From: QQWI01 sp964522015
Lineage (GTDB): Bacteria; Bacillota; Clostridia; Peptostreptococcales; Acidaminobacteraceae
DNA length: 64,000 bases
Direction of reading: 5' to 3'
NCBI GenBank assembly: GCA_964522015.1
Contig: CAZFST010000016.1
Coordinates: 25,209-89,208 of the forward strand
Positions 43,310-53,472 of this stretch are shown here, piece after piece. A program made the position numbers and the translations under genes. Each line of letters opens with the position of its first letter. Position 1 is the stretch's first letter. Under the pieces are notes generated by a model. That model was given only the letters and a program-made list of their open reading frames with translations, was not told where the DNA came from and did no database searches.

Positions 43310-45958
43310 TTAAACTGATTTAACAATCAACTTCCGTATCATATCTACTGGAATTACCAAGAACGCCATGGCCGTGACCAGTAACCATGAACTAATGGAT
43401 AATGGTACCGTTCTTAGTACCACACCACCAAACTCAACAACCCCTATTTGAACAATAAAGATGATTAGGAGAACCCGTAAAAATCTTTTGTTCTTATTCA
43501 TGTGTTCAAATAAATTAGTGGATTCAGTCCGGGCATTAAAGCCATTTAGAGTTATACCCAAAACAAAGAATGTAAACAAGAAAGTCATTAAATAATCGTG
43601 ATTAGGCGCTGCGATGATGTCCTGAAGAGGTTTAAAGAATAAAATGGTCAAACAACCTGCTACAATCACAGCAGCTGCCGTTAAAATACTTTGGAACATC
43701 GATGGGGTTACGATGTTTTCTTTTCTTGAAATCGGCTTTTCTTGCATGTATCTAGCAAGAGGAGCTTCACCACCAAATGCAAGGGCTGCAAGTGTATCCA
43801 TAATCAGGTTGATCCACAGAATTTGAATAATGGTCAGTGGTTCGTGAACACCGAGTAGTGGTCCTAGGAAGCTGATGGCCACAGCTGCGACATTGACTGT
43901 CAACTGGAAAATGATAAACTTACGAATGGATTTAAAGATTGTTCTACCATAGAGAATTGCTTTCTCAATTGACAAGAAGTTATCATCCAAAATGACGATA
44001 TCACCAGCTTCTTTGGCAACATCTGTACCAGAACCCATTGCAAAACCGACGTCCGCTTTTTTCAGTGCTGGCGCATCATTTACGCCATCTCCTGTCATAC
44101 CAACAACCAATTCAAGTTCTTGCGCTATTCTTACAAGTCTTGATTTATCAAGTGGTAGGGCCCGAGCAACTACACGAATTCTAGGTAGAATTGCCTTGAG
44201 TTCGTCATCACTTAGGGCACCAAGTTCTTGCGAGGTTAAAGTGACATCATCATCCGAAGTAATGAGACCAGCATCTTTTGAAATGGCAACAGCCGTTTCT
44301 TTTCTATCGCCGGTAACCATGACAACTTGAACCCCAGCATTTTTAACCTCTTGTATGGCAGCCTTTACTTCTGTTCTCACGTTGTCTCGAATACTGAGTA
44401 TGCAGATTAAAGATAAGTCATCATCTGAGTCAGACAAGTTGTTTTTAACTGCAACAGCAATCATACGCATAGCTTTATGGGCTTGTCCAAGCATGTAGGC
44501 TTCAATGGCAACTTTATCAATTGGTTTCAGATTTCCATTTGTATCGACATAACTGGTACATCTTAGCAATAGCGCCTCTGGAGCACCTTTGATAAATTGC
44601 TTTTTCTGTCCTTCTGATTCCATCACGATGCTAGAACATTTTTTAACCGAGTCAAAAGGCTCAAAATCGATGACACTGGCTTTATCGATCATATCATGAA
44701 CCGCTGAATGAATAACAAAGCTCAGTAGTGCTCTATCCGTGCTATTACCACCCACAGCCTGAGTATCTGCATCAGCCAACTCGACGCAAACCCCTTTTTC
44801 ATCTACCTGTTTACACACATTTGAAACTGTTGAACTATTATTTGTGGCAATACCGTGAACGATATGCGAGGTAATAAAATCCCCCGTTTCGCCAATGTTT
44901 TTATAAGTGTTCAATTCGCCATCTACCAGTGCAACAACTGATAATCTACCTTCTGTTATGGTACCCGTTTTATCAGAAAATAAAATATTAATACCACCAG
45001 CTGTTTCAATACCGTTAATTTTTCGAACCAGTACATTATCGTCCATCATCTTGCGCATATTCATGGCCAGCACCAGTGCAATCATCATTGGCAGACCTTC
45101 TGGAACCGCCATTACGATAATGATTACCGCAAGAATCAGTGCATTGACAGCGAGATTTAAGAGACCAATAACATCACCAAATAGGGCAGGATCAGCATAA
45201 AGTTCTACACCAGCAAAGGCGATTGCAATCACTGTACCGCCAATATAACCAAACATGGATATTTTATCAGCCAACTCCCCTAATTTGATTTTAAGTGGGG
45301 TATCGCGTTGAGCTTCTTGCATTTCTTGTGTTAGTTCACCATAAATGGTCTTGACACCAACTTCTGTGAGGGTCATAATCGCTTCGCCAGAACAAACAAC
45401 AGTACCTCTAAAAACACGGTAAGGGCTTAGAAGATCTCTTGCATCAGCTATGGTATTGTTGCCTACCACAGTTTTTGACACTTCATCTGATTCCCCATTT
45501 AGGGATGCCTGATCTACTTTGATATGACCATGAATGAGAACACCATCGGCTGGAACTTTATCACCTGGTTGAAGTACGATGGCATCACCCACAACAAGGG
45601 TATCGATATAGACTTCAATGAGTTCGTCATCTCTATAAACTTTACATAAAATTCTTGCCGATTGTTCTTGTAATTCCTGGAATTTTCCTTCGTTTTTATG
45701 CTCTGAATATACAGACACAAAATTGGCGATTAAGATCGCCATGGCGATACTCAATGACTCATACCATTCTGCACGGCCTAAAATGGTGAACACCACATTA
45801 ACCGCCAATGCAAACATAAGAATTAGAATCATTTTGTCTTTAAAGCCATTGAGTAATTTACTAAATAGCGACTCCTGCGGCTCCATTGCAAGTGCATTAT
45901 CGCCGTACTTAGCCCTACTCTCTGTTACTTGCTGACTACTTAAACCGTACTTCTCCAT
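43310..45958 (-). CDS. PMCA-type calcium-translocating P-type ATPase
   Basis: 882-residue P2-type ATPase. Actuator motif NGESDE, phosphorylation site FSDKTGTITEG, nucleotide-binding KGAPEALLLRC, hinge MTGDGVNDAPALKKADVG, and about ten membrane helices. PEGLP in helix 4 and NLIMDTLAALAFGGEAP near helix 6 match Ca2+ pumps, so calcium export is the likely role. ATG 45958 has GGGAGGG just upstream and is preferred over 45979. It sits between the TerD genes and the biosynthetic half of the Ter cluster, the arrangement expected if Ca2+ flux feeds TerD. Confidence 0.92.
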   Translation of the reverse strand: MEKYGLSSQQVTESRAKYGDNALAMEPQESLFSKLLNGFKDKMILILMFALAVNVVFTILGRAEWYESLSIAMAILIANFVSVYSEHKNEGKFQELQEQSARILCKVYRDDELIEVYIDTLVVGDAIVLQPGDKVPADGVLIHGHIKVDQASLNGESDEVSKTVVGNNTIADARDLLSPYRVFRGTVVCSGEAIMTLTEVGVKTIYGELTQEMQEAQRDTPLKIKLGELADKISMFGYIGGTVIAIAFAGVELYADPALFGDVIGLLNLAVNALILAVIIIVMAVPEGLPMMIALVLAMNMRKMMDDNVLVRKINGIETAGGINILFSDKTGTITEGRLSVVALVDGELNTYKNIGETGDFITSHIVHGIATNNSSTVSNVCKQVDEKGVCVELADADTQAVGGNSTDRALLSFVIHSAVHDMIDKASVIDFEPFDSVKKCSSIVMESEGQKKQFIKGAPEALLLRCTSYVDTNGNLKPIDKVAIEAYMLGQAHKAMRMIAVAVKNNLSDSDDDLSLICILSIRDNVRTEVKAAIQEVKNAGVQVVMVTGDRKETAVAISKDAGLITSDDDVTLTSQELGALSDDELKAILPRIRVVARALPLDKSRLVRIAQELELVVGMTGDGVNDAPALKKADVGFAMGSGTDVAKEAGDIVILDDNFLSIEKAILYGRTIFKSIRKFIIFQLTVNVAAVAISFLGPLLGVHEPLTIIQILWINLIMDTLAALAFGGEAPLARYMQEKPISRKENIVTPSMFQSILTAAAVIVAGCLTILFFKPLQDIIAAPNHDYLMTFLFTFFVLGITLNGFNARTESTNLFEHMNKNKRFLRVLLIIFIVQIGVVEFGGVVLRTVPLSISSWLLVTAMAFLVIPVDMIRKLIVKSV

Positions 45959-46088
45959 TTGACCCTCCCATTTAACCAATGCTACATTTCCTTATATCAA
46001 AGCAAGTTAAAAACCCACTGCGATACCACATTTTGTTAATTGTATTAATTGATATAGCAGCTAATTTTAATTTACAAAAATATTATGT

Positions 46089-46895
46089 CTAATCTGTTAA
46101 CAAAGTATGTGCTAATTTATGAACTTGTTGCAATATATCTAGGGTTGAGTGAAAACTTTTGTACTTTGAAACCGTCACCCCATTTTGTTGATGAATATCT
46201 GATTCTTCTAGCAAAGAGGCATCACCAGGTAAAAACCCCACATCGCCATGGATTAACATGCCATAATCCAATTTACCGTCACCGGCTGCGATGGTGTAGT
46301 TCGTGTCTAAATAATTTTCTAAAAAACGCAATGCATTTTCTTTTGTAATTTCCTTTGGTATGATATAGACTTTCTTGCCTTGAATTGTGAAATTGAAACT
46401 ATCGTGATCCAGGACCGCCAAAAGATACTGATCCATTTCCTGGGTAAAATCCGTTTTACACATGATGAACTTATCTCCAATCCACTGAACAGTATCAGGT
46501 AGAGTCAGTTCAGAAGATATAAGCAATTGCGTCATAGCCTCTAGTTTAGAGTGGAAGTCACCCGATTTTAAATAGCTTTGAATTTGTGTTTCCCAAACCC
46601 CTAACGTCTTGCCAAAGTGGAGGATTGTAGCCCCATTTTCTATGATTGCAAAGGGGGAATCTTGAAACAGATGAACACGGTCGTATAAATGTTTAGCACG
46701 GGTTGTTACTGGAACAAAATATAGCAATTTGCTAAGCAATGTTCTCATTTCTATAGCTTCTGACAGCATAAACGATATTTCTTTGGTCCCGTCACTTTCA
46801 ACACAGGCGACAAAGCTACGAACATGGTCGTTCAAAAACTTTGCTGAATAGATCATCGTTCGATCCAAATCGGTTGCAAACAGAATCTTTTTCAT
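46089..46895 (-). CDS. HAD-superfamily phosphatase of the Ter cluster
   Basis: 268-residue Cof/sucrose-phosphatase-like HAD protein: motif I ATDLDRTMIYS, motif II VPVTTRAK, Lys region ITKENALRF, motif IV TIAAGDGKLDYGML. An HAD phosphatase with this build is a standard member of the Ter-associated metabolite cluster, presumably removing a phosphate from the product. Last gene of the five-gene set before the Ca2+-ATPase; 130 bases separate it from that gene. Confidence 0.83.
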   Translation of the reverse strand: MKKILFATDLDRTMIYSAKFLNDHVRSFVACVESDGTKEISFMLSEAIEMRTLLSKLLYFVPVTTRAKHLYDRVHLFQDSPFAIIENGATILHFGKTLGVWETQIQSYLKSGDFHSKLEAMTQLLISSELTLPDTVQWIGDKFIMCKTDFTQEMDQYLLAVLDHDSFNFTIQGKKVYIIPKEITKENALRFLENYLDTNYTIAAGDGKLDYGMLIHGDVGFLPGDASLLEESDIHQQNGVTVSKYKSFHSTLDILQQVHKLAHTLLTD

Positions 46896-46949
46896 CAGTT
46901 CTCCATCTTCTATTTACCTTTGTAGTAACCATTAAAATAGAGGTAACGC

Positions 46950-48047
46950 CTACACATCAGCAACGTTTTTGATTAAGCCACAAACGCTATATGTTTTAAG
47001 GGGATAATGAATAGCTTCCACCCCTTTTTCTTCACACAACTGCAAAATGTGCTTAATATACTTGGGATTAGCAGTTTCAAAATTCACAAGAACCTTCCAA
47101 GGTAATCTTCTTAGCAGAACACGGGTGGTTTCACCTACCCCAGGTTTGACCCAGTTGATGTCCTTCATGTTGAAGTGAGCAGCAATTTCGGTGACTTCTT
47201 TGATACCATTGTTTCTTTCGACTGTTTCAAGTATTTCAGAAGCCTTAAATGGTTTCAAATCCGATCCAAAGAATCCCTGGACGCTATTGATAAATTGAAG
47301 AGATTGATCTGAACTTTCTAAATCACCATAATAGACAGCCCCATGATAATCATGGGAACCAATTAAATCGCTACGGTGTATAGTCCGGCTGAATAGGCCG
47401 CTAACCGTGGCATTTAAACAGGCGCTGGGGATCAGAAAGTCTTGATGGGTTCCACATAAATCCGTGATATAGGCAGGGTCAGAGAGAACGGCCAAGGCAC
47501 TTGAAAGGCCGACAAACTCTTTATCAATGAGCTTGACCCGTTTGATATCTGCGTCTAGTTCATTGTTAATGGCACCTTTTCCGACCCATCCGTCTAAAAA
47601 TTGAATGCCGCCGGTGCCGTGGGCGTGGATGATGGTCTTAAGTGCATTGATATCTATACCCTTTCCGCGAATAATAGAAACCGAATAATGGGGTATCTCA
47701 ATTTGATAAACATCTTTAAAGTACCGCTTCACCAACACACCAATGGGGGTGCCTGCGCGGGCAAGGGAGACGACAACCATTTGATTGCCATGGCGCTGAA
47801 AAAGTTTCTCGCACAGCCTTGCAACAGCACAAGCTGTCTCTTCAGACAAGCTCAGTAAAGCGTCGTTATAAACTTGTTGATATTTTGGAGATGGGGTATA
47901 TTCTTTGGGTAACATTTCAGAATAATGGGTGCCCCCTTGAATCATCTTTTCCCGTTCGAGTGTATCTGTTTCTGTCATATGACCACTTAAGTCTTTCAAT
48001 AAGACTGTTACATCATTAGCAGAAAAACTGGTTTTGACTAAAGTCAA
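46950..48047 (-). CDS. StiP/PRTase_1-family protein of the Ter cluster
   Basis: 365 residues of the family named cysteine protease StiP, re-described by comparative genomics as a PRTase-related (PELOTA-linked) enzyme of Ter clusters. Recognisable segments are HYSEMLPKEYTPSPKYQQVY, VVVSLARAGTPIGVLVKRY, HAHGTGGIQFLDGWVGKGAI and DLCGTHQDFLIPSACLNATVSGLFSRTI. With the other cluster enzymes it is predicted to help build a nucleoside-like compound. The StiP name implies a protease, which is not supported by any classical protease motif here. Confidence 0.82.
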   Translation of the reverse strand: MTLVKTSFSANDVTVLLKDLSGHMTETDTLEREKMIQGGTHYSEMLPKEYTPSPKYQQVYNDALLSLSEETACAVARLCEKLFQRHGNQMVVVSLARAGTPIGVLVKRYFKDVYQIEIPHYSVSIIRGKGIDINALKTIIHAHGTGGIQFLDGWVGKGAINNELDADIKRVKLIDKEFVGLSSALAVLSDPAYITDLCGTHQDFLIPSACLNATVSGLFSRTIHRSDLIGSHDYHGAVYYGDLESSDQSLQFINSVQGFFGSDLKPFKASEILETVERNNGIKEVTEIAAHFNMKDINWVKPGVGETTRVLLRRLPWKVLVNFETANPKYIKHILQLCEEKGVEAIHYPLKTYSVCGLIKNVADV

Positions 48048-48057
48048 TCTAATCCCC

Positions 48058-49224
48058 CTAGCATTGTGTATCGATTAATTTGATGAAACTTATATCCGTA
48101 TTGCCATGGCTTTTAAGGGCTTCAATGACAGTCGTTTTAAATAGGCCAGTGGCATCATTTCCCTCTGTCACCACAATCACTTTATCATACTTCTTGAGAT
48201 TATAAATGTAAGTCTCCCTGTCACCATAGGGACTGGTCAGAGGATTGACACAGGTGGCAGCGTACTCTGCATGGGACAAACAAGGTGTAATTGGACTTCT
48301 TGTGGTGGCGTGAAATAAAGCGTCTACCCCTTCATACTGCTCAAAATAATCAGCAATCAGCATTGGTATCATCATAAATTCTTCTGTACCAAGCACGAGG
48401 ATACTTTTATTTTTTGGTTCTGCCCATGGCTTTAAAAAACTTTCAAATTCACTTCCCATTGCCCTCATTACGGCAGTACCGATGGTTTCCCTCGCAATTA
48501 CAGGCGCCACAAAAGTCTGAGCTCCCATGGAATCCTTATGGATCAAGCCATCAGGTAAACCAACTTCAAATTCGTTAACAGACACAACTGGTAACTGAAC
48601 TTGATAAGATTTCACCTGCCCCCGTAGTAAGCAAACAGTTGGAATACCTCTAGTTTTGAATCTAAGTGCATCCTCTGGGGACTGCCAATTCAAGATTGAG
48701 ATGACACCATAATTAAAGTCGCTTTTAAATTTGTTGAAGGCTTCAATAAAATTGAGAATGGTGTTACCTGTAGTGATTTCATCCTCGACAAAGACGATGC
48801 GATCACAGGCCAATAGCAAGTTCAAGTCCCCATAGACCAATTGAGCGGGGGCATGACTGTGTTCTTCTCTAAATTCGATCAGGGGTTGAATCTCGGGGTG
48901 AATTTCCCTTGTGGTCCGAATGGCATAGACGCAGCCTGGCATGGTGCTTGCCATGTAATGTCCAATGGCGGTGGCGGTTTCTGCAAAGCCAACAAGGGCT
49001 ATCTTTTCTCCAAAAAAAGTCTGATTAGCAAGGTCTGCCAGTTCGCTGTACATGGTAAATATGACCTTAGGTGATACGGGGATATGCTTCCCTTGATGAC
49101 GATTGACAAATAGAAAGTCCCGTTTAGCATTACCTTTTCGCTTGCAAATAGCAATGGCATCTAGGATGTCTGGATTGGCAGAGAGATTTTCTGTTATATT
49201 GATAAAATCCGTTAATTTGTACAT
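48058..49224 (-). CDS. Phosphoribosyltransferase with TRSP domain (Ter cluster)
   Basis: 388 residues. The N-terminal two-thirds is a PRTase_2-type domain with a PRPP loop variant VFVEDEITTGNTILNFIEAF; the C-terminal third is the TRSP domain, including the diagnostic TTRSPI and PYGDRETYIYNL. Predicted to attach a phosphoribosyl group to (or remove a base from) the metabolite made by this cluster. Its start overlaps the end of the ATP-grasp gene by 13 bases. Confidence 0.87.
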   Translation of the reverse strand: MYKLTDFINITENLSANPDILDAIAICKRKGNAKRDFLFVNRHQGKHIPVSPKVIFTMYSELADLANQTFFGEKIALVGFAETATAIGHYMASTMPGCVYAIRTTREIHPEIQPLIEFREEHSHAPAQLVYGDLNLLLACDRIVFVEDEITTGNTILNFIEAFNKFKSDFNYGVISILNWQSPEDALRFKTRGIPTVCLLRGQVKSYQVQLPVVSVNEFEVGLPDGLIHKDSMGAQTFVAPVIARETIGTAVMRAMGSEFESFLKPWAEPKNKSILVLGTEEFMMIPMLIADYFEQYEGVDALFHATTRSPITPCLSHAEYAATCVNPLTSPYGDRETYIYNLKKYDKVIVVTEGNDATGLFKTTVIEALKSHGNTDISFIKLIDTQC

Positions 49225-50237
49225 GGTAGCACCACCAATGTCTCAATATGAGAAACAAGAACTTCTTTTAAAGTCTCAGGTAGTGTAATTGGCAATCCAA
49301 GTAGCTCTCTAATGGCCAAATAAGGAATATTCACACCAGATAAGCAGGATTTATGAACCCCTCCGCTCATTCGGGCATTGACCTCTAAAAGATAAATTTC
49401 ATCCCGGTGGTGCCTAACTTGTAAATTGAAGGGCATGGTCAGACCCGTTAATTCTTGAAATCGAGTGGCCAAAGCCACAAACTTAGGATCATTTGAAACC
49501 TGAGTAACACGACCTTGATATTTAAATCTTGGGACTGCAATAAAACCTGCAGAAGTCATTAAGCAATCGATACTGACCTCCGTACCATCAAGGTAGGGCA
49601 TCAACATCAAATCATCAAAGGTTTCAACTGTTGAAAACATTTTACGGGCATCTTCAAGGGCCATTCTTGCCCCGTGGCCTTTGACAAGATCATCAAGACT
49701 ATAAGGCTGATCGTCTATTACCCGAAAGCTTAAGCCACCTTCTCCTCGGACGTACTTAAAGATAATCCGTTCTTCAGGGTTTTCCGCCCTTAGCTTTTGG
49801 AATGCTAAGTCAAATGAGGCAATGTCATTTGCCACTGCCATTGGAGCAATGTGACAATAGTCAGACATTTGTTCAAATAGAACAGCTGTTTCAATCTTGT
49901 CCCCTAACTGCCTTAACAGTTTAGTATCTTTTGAAACCATCACGGCGACGCCTAGGGCTTCAAATTCACTCAGTCGCTCTGAAATGCCACGACTCCCCCT
50001 ACGAGGGATAAAAATGGCGACTTCATGAGCTTTGCAGAACTCAAGACACCAGTCAACATAGTCGTTTTCATCTTCAATAACTGGCTCAACATAAAATTCA
50101 TCGCAATTTTCCTGATAAACACAATAATCTTTATCGTTTGATCCAATGATGTAAAATGACATCTGCTCAGGGTTATCCCGGACAAGATCAATAATATTCC
50201 ATGCAGTACTAAAAAAATGATTAAACCATACTCTCAT
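49212..50237 (-). CDS. ATP-grasp ligase of the Ter cluster
   Basis: 341-residue ATP-grasp protein: preATP domain starting MRVWFNHFFSTAWNII, ATP-binding RIIFKYVRGEGGLSFRVI, and the acidic metal-binding end LLEVNARMSGG. It would ligate a carboxylate to an amine or similar nucleophile using ATP. ATG 50237 has GAGG about nine bases upstream and lies inside the end of the lyase gene; the frame could start at 50279. Second gene of the five-gene biosynthetic set. Confidence 0.84.
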   Translation of the reverse strand: MRVWFNHFFSTAWNIIDLVRDNPEQMSFYIIGSNDKDYCVYQENCDEFYVEPVIEDENDYVDWCLEFCKAHEVAIFIPRRGSRGISERLSEFEALGVAVMVSKDTKLLRQLGDKIETAVLFEQMSDYCHIAPMAVANDIASFDLAFQKLRAENPEERIIFKYVRGEGGLSFRVIDDQPYSLDDLVKGHGARMALEDARKMFSTVETFDDLMLMPYLDGTEVSIDCLMTSAGFIAVPRFKYQGRVTQVSNDPKFVALATRFQELTGLTMPFNLQVRHHRDEIYLLEVNARMSGGVHKSCLSGVNIPYLAIRELLGLPITLPETLKEVLVSHIETLVVLPCTN

Positions 50238-51303
50238 TAAAGGCAACCTCTTCATTCGCTGAATTTTTTCGTACCCCAAATATTTCTGCCAAGCCCATAA
50301 TCCGTTTAGCCCAATTGATATGGGTCTTGACTTCGTTCATTTTATTATTACCATAGCCTGTTTGAACGCTTGTAACGCCCTCAGACATACCTAAAATATT
50401 GGTTGCATCCCGGTATTCTTCATATGAGACAACTAAAGCGGCTTGAATGACAGGTAGTTGCTTTGGGTGAATGGCTGTTTTACCAATAAAGCCATTGAGC
50501 TTATCAAGACGCATTTCGCGCTTGATACCCTCAAGCCAAAGAGTGCAAGTTTCCGTACCATAATATTCCCAAACCGCAGCAGAAACCACATAATTTCGCC
50601 CGAAATAATTGATGATATCTGAAAGACAATCAGCAACTACGCCGATTTCCCAGATTGTATCCGATACACTTCTTCTGATGGCATAAATATGAGAAAAATC
50701 TGAGCCGCCCACTCTGATATTAAGCACGTGATCAGAAACCGCTTTTAAGGCTTCGTCAATAACATGCAGGTGTTCACGTCTGGTTTGACGGTACATGATA
50801 CCCCGACTTTCAAGAACTGGCATCAGGTAAATATGCTTACATAGTGATGATTCCAAAGCAATTTTGAAGGCATCAACATAGTCTTGCACGTTATCTTTAT
50901 CCACTTTAGGAATCACAAAACCCGTTAACACACTGACTGATTCCCCCATCCGATTACCTAACATTGTAATTTGCTGAGGTGTTCTTACCCGTATAAAAAT
51001 AAGTGGCAGCTCATTAATAGAAATCTCATTTTGCATCACTGCCTTATGAATCGTTTCCAGTGTGATAATTACATCATTCTCAGCTTTTTCCACCATATCA
51101 TCACCAATGGAATCCTCAAGACATAGTACTAAGGATTTTACATTGGGAAGATCTAAATTTATAATTTTCTTCGCAATTTTTGTATAAGTTGCCGGCATAT
51201 ACAATAGCGCCCCAACGGCGTATTGCAATGCTGATTTTCCACTGTATTTATTCCATTCAATTGGCTGAATTTCCAATTGTTCATCTGTGAAATGATATTT
51301 CAA
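50221..51303 (-). CDS. HpcH/HpaI (CitE-like) C-C lyase of the Ter cluster
   Basis: 360-residue CitE/HpcH-type TIM-barrel lyase: LVLCLEDSIGDDMVEKAE with acidic metal ligands, IRVRTPQQI, YLMPVLESRG, and the GKTAIHPKQL end. It may make or break a C-C bond in the cluster's metabolite. The start is TTG 51303, supported by GGGGAGG six bases upstream; there is no nearby ATG. First gene of the biosynthetic operon, with a good promoter upstream. Confidence 0.86.
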   Translation of the reverse strand: MKYHFTDEQLEIQPIEWNKYSGKSALQYAVGALLYMPATYTKIAKKIINLDLPNVKSLVLCLEDSIGDDMVEKAENDVIITLETIHKAVMQNEISINELPLIFIRVRTPQQITMLGNRMGESVSVLTGFVIPKVDKDNVQDYVDAFKIALESSLCKHIYLMPVLESRGIMYRQTRREHLHVIDEALKAVSDHVLNIRVGGSDFSHIYAIRRSVSDTIWEIGVVADCLSDIINYFGRNYVVSAAVWEYYGTETCTLWLEGIKREMRLDKLNGFIGKTAIHPKQLPVIQAALVVSYEEYRDATNILGMSEGVTSVQTGYGNNKMNEVKTHINWAKRIMGLAEIFGVRKNSANEEVAFNESMV

Positions 51304-51369
51304 ATCGTACCTCCCCTAGAACTAATACAAACCACTTATGCGCCTATAATCCGTTGTGGCTCAAATTAC

Positions 51370-51397
51370 ATTGTACCATTAATTAGAAAAGATTCAA
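51370..51397 (-). promoter_or_regulatory. Promoter of the Ter biosynthetic operon
   Basis: -35 TTGAAT (51397-51392), 16-bp spacer and an extended -10 TGGTACAAT (hexamer 51375-51370), about 65 bases before the TTG start. Confidence 0.6.
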
Positions 51398-51450
51398 GAG
51401 AACACATGATTAAGAATGCATTAAAAATCCCAATTATATGACTTATAAAC

Positions 51451-53472
51451 TTAATTTTCTTGGTGATGAAAAGCCCAAAGTCTGTCCCTGGCCCCCTGGT
51501 CAAAACCGAAAAATTCACACAGATAACAGTGCAAACCCCATTCCGGATTTTCAATGACTGGCATCACCTCAAAAGTCGAATTAATGGCATTATTTTGATT
51601 CTGTTCTTTAGGTGAGTTGTGGAATTCATAGCAAGCTTGATACCAGTGATTAAGGCAATTCATATCACTTGCTGTGAATTGCGGAACAGGGATTTTCCCC
51701 AGGGGTGACGCATAAAGTTCCAGTAAATCACCTTTTCGTTTACCATAATGAAAGAGCCATAAATACACAAAGGCACTATTTAAATAAGCGGTATACGCCT
51801 TTAAATCTGAGACATCAAGGGTATTACTGCCTAAAAAGTAGACATCAGCGCTACCATAAAGGGGCTCCTCCCAAAAGGCAAATTGATTCTTCTTAGCCCG
51901 TTGGGGCACAAGGATTTTAGGCCTTTCAAAAATGGCTTGATTTCTACCCCATTGAAGTTGATACCAGGCTTTAAGACCCTTTTGAACCTCTCTTCTCAAG
52001 GATAGAACTGGACGAAATCTTTCAAGATGACCCAACCACTGAGGAAAATCTAAAAAGCAACTGCTATCAGTGTACAAAAGCCATTTAAAGCCTTCTTTTG
52101 TAACTTGGAAAGGTTTAATGTGGCTATTCTTAACAAAGGGTTTGAAAATTGCTTTTGGTGCATCCTGGGGCAACTCACTTGGTTCAAATACGAAAATTGG
52201 CCCTTGAAATGTTTCATCCTCGGCAATGTCAATGGGTGCTTCCTTCAAGAGTTCTCTATGACTTTCCCTTAAACGATCAGCCCCTGAAACCACCCCTTGA
52301 TTAATTTCTAAAATTTGGTGGAGTGTCTCAGAGCAACCAGCTTCAAATTGATTGAGGATCAGTGCCCATTCTGAATTGTCAGTGAGTCTCATATGTCCAT
52401 AATCGTCATAAAGAGCCTCTTGTGGGATCATTTCCTCAACCCCATCCCGACGGAGGCGTATGGTTGGTCTAACAACAGGTTTAGCAACTTCCATGAGCCG
52501 AATTTCTCCATTAACATCACCACTGCCATTGTTTGCACTTGCAAATTCCCAATGGGTCTCTACTGGTCCACGACGGCATAGGGTAAATGACAGAAAGCAC
52601 AAGGATTTTACGTCTTTAAATAGCGTCGAAGTATTCAGTGGTTGCAAAACCAAAATATCAGTCTCTTCTTGCATCTGTTTACGGAGATTTTTTGCCCCAT
52701 CTGCCGTTGTGAAGTAATGAGTGGTAATTTGGGTTAAAACCCCTCTCGGCCCTAACCACTTGATCCCTAGACGCAAAAAAAAGTAGAAGAGATCCATTTT
52801 GCCCTCGTAGTAGGGCGCCAAATAACTGGCCTGTCTAAGGGTTTGAAACAAAGCTTTATTACCCCTTTCGCCAAGATAGGGGGGATTACCGATAATGATA
52901 TCAAATCCACCACTGTCCATGACCTTCTGAAATGAAGGTTGGAGGTAAAGCTGCGTCAGGGTGTTGCCAATAGCAACCTTCAGCGGTAGTTGATTTCCAA
53001 AGGACAGGGACATCAACTCTTTAAGCTTAGCCATGGCCTGGGGATTAACATCAGAAACCATCATATTTCCACTGGCCACTTGAAGAATAGGCGTTACATC
53101 AATTCCGTAGGCTATCGCTAGGGTTTGCAAAACTTTCAAATGACAAAATGCAAAGACACCGGTGCCTGAAGCCATATCCAACCAATTGGCACGACTTATC
53201 CTATCAAGCCACTGCTGAGCCTGATCCAAAGACATCTGGAAGTTGAAAAAGGACTCAATCAAAGAATCCTTTTCAATGTTGCTATTTTGTTTTAAGAAAA
53301 GTGAAATACTATCCAGAGCCATCTCTATCGCCATGGGTACTGGGGTATAGTAAGCCCCAGTTTTTTCACGGTGACCTATTTCTATTTCGGTGTCATAAGA
53401 CAAAATCGAACGGATGTCCTCTGTTAAACAAGGTACAACGCGGCCTATAAACACCTCTAAATTAAGATTCAT
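51451..53472 (-). CDS. Orphan Eco57I/TaqI-like adenine-specific DNA methyltransferase
   Basis: 673 residues. Motif I NWLDMASGTGVFAFCHL, motif IV IIIGNPPYLGERG, and the YYTPVPMAIEMAL segment of N6-adenine methylases; the C-terminal part (from about residue 440) resembles the TaqI-like target-recognition domain (LKAYTAYLNSAFVYLW, LELYASPLGKIPVP). No restriction endonuclease domain is visible. ATG 53472 overlaps the upstream gene by 11 bases and no strong RBS is seen, suggesting coupling; the longer frame to 53541 is possible. May be an orphan methylase or half of a novel pair with the upstream unknown. Confidence 0.85.
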   Translation of the reverse strand: MNLNLEVFIGRVVPCLTEDIRSILSYDTEIEIGHREKTGAYYTPVPMAIEMALDSISLFLKQNSNIEKDSLIESFFNFQMSLDQAQQWLDRISRANWLDMASGTGVFAFCHLKVLQTLAIAYGIDVTPILQVASGNMMVSDVNPQAMAKLKELMSLSFGNQLPLKVAIGNTLTQLYLQPSFQKVMDSGGFDIIIGNPPYLGERGNKALFQTLRQASYLAPYYEGKMDLFYFFLRLGIKWLGPRGVLTQITTHYFTTADGAKNLRKQMQEETDILVLQPLNTSTLFKDVKSLCFLSFTLCRRGPVETHWEFASANNGSGDVNGEIRLMEVAKPVVRPTIRLRRDGVEEMIPQEALYDDYGHMRLTDNSEWALILNQFEAGCSETLHQILEINQGVVSGADRLRESHRELLKEAPIDIAEDETFQGPIFVFEPSELPQDAPKAIFKPFVKNSHIKPFQVTKEGFKWLLYTDSSCFLDFPQWLGHLERFRPVLSLRREVQKGLKAWYQLQWGRNQAIFERPKILVPQRAKKNQFAFWEEPLYGSADVYFLGSNTLDVSDLKAYTAYLNSAFVYLWLFHYGKRKGDLLELYASPLGKIPVPQFTASDMNCLNHWYQACYEFHNSPKEQNQNNAINSTFEVMPVIENPEWGLHCYLCEFFGFDQGARDRLWAFHHQEN

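Noticed and set aside
45514..45720. Small minus-strand open frame inside the Ca2+-ATPase gene
   Set aside because: Out-of-frame shadow of a conserved P-type ATPase coding sequence.
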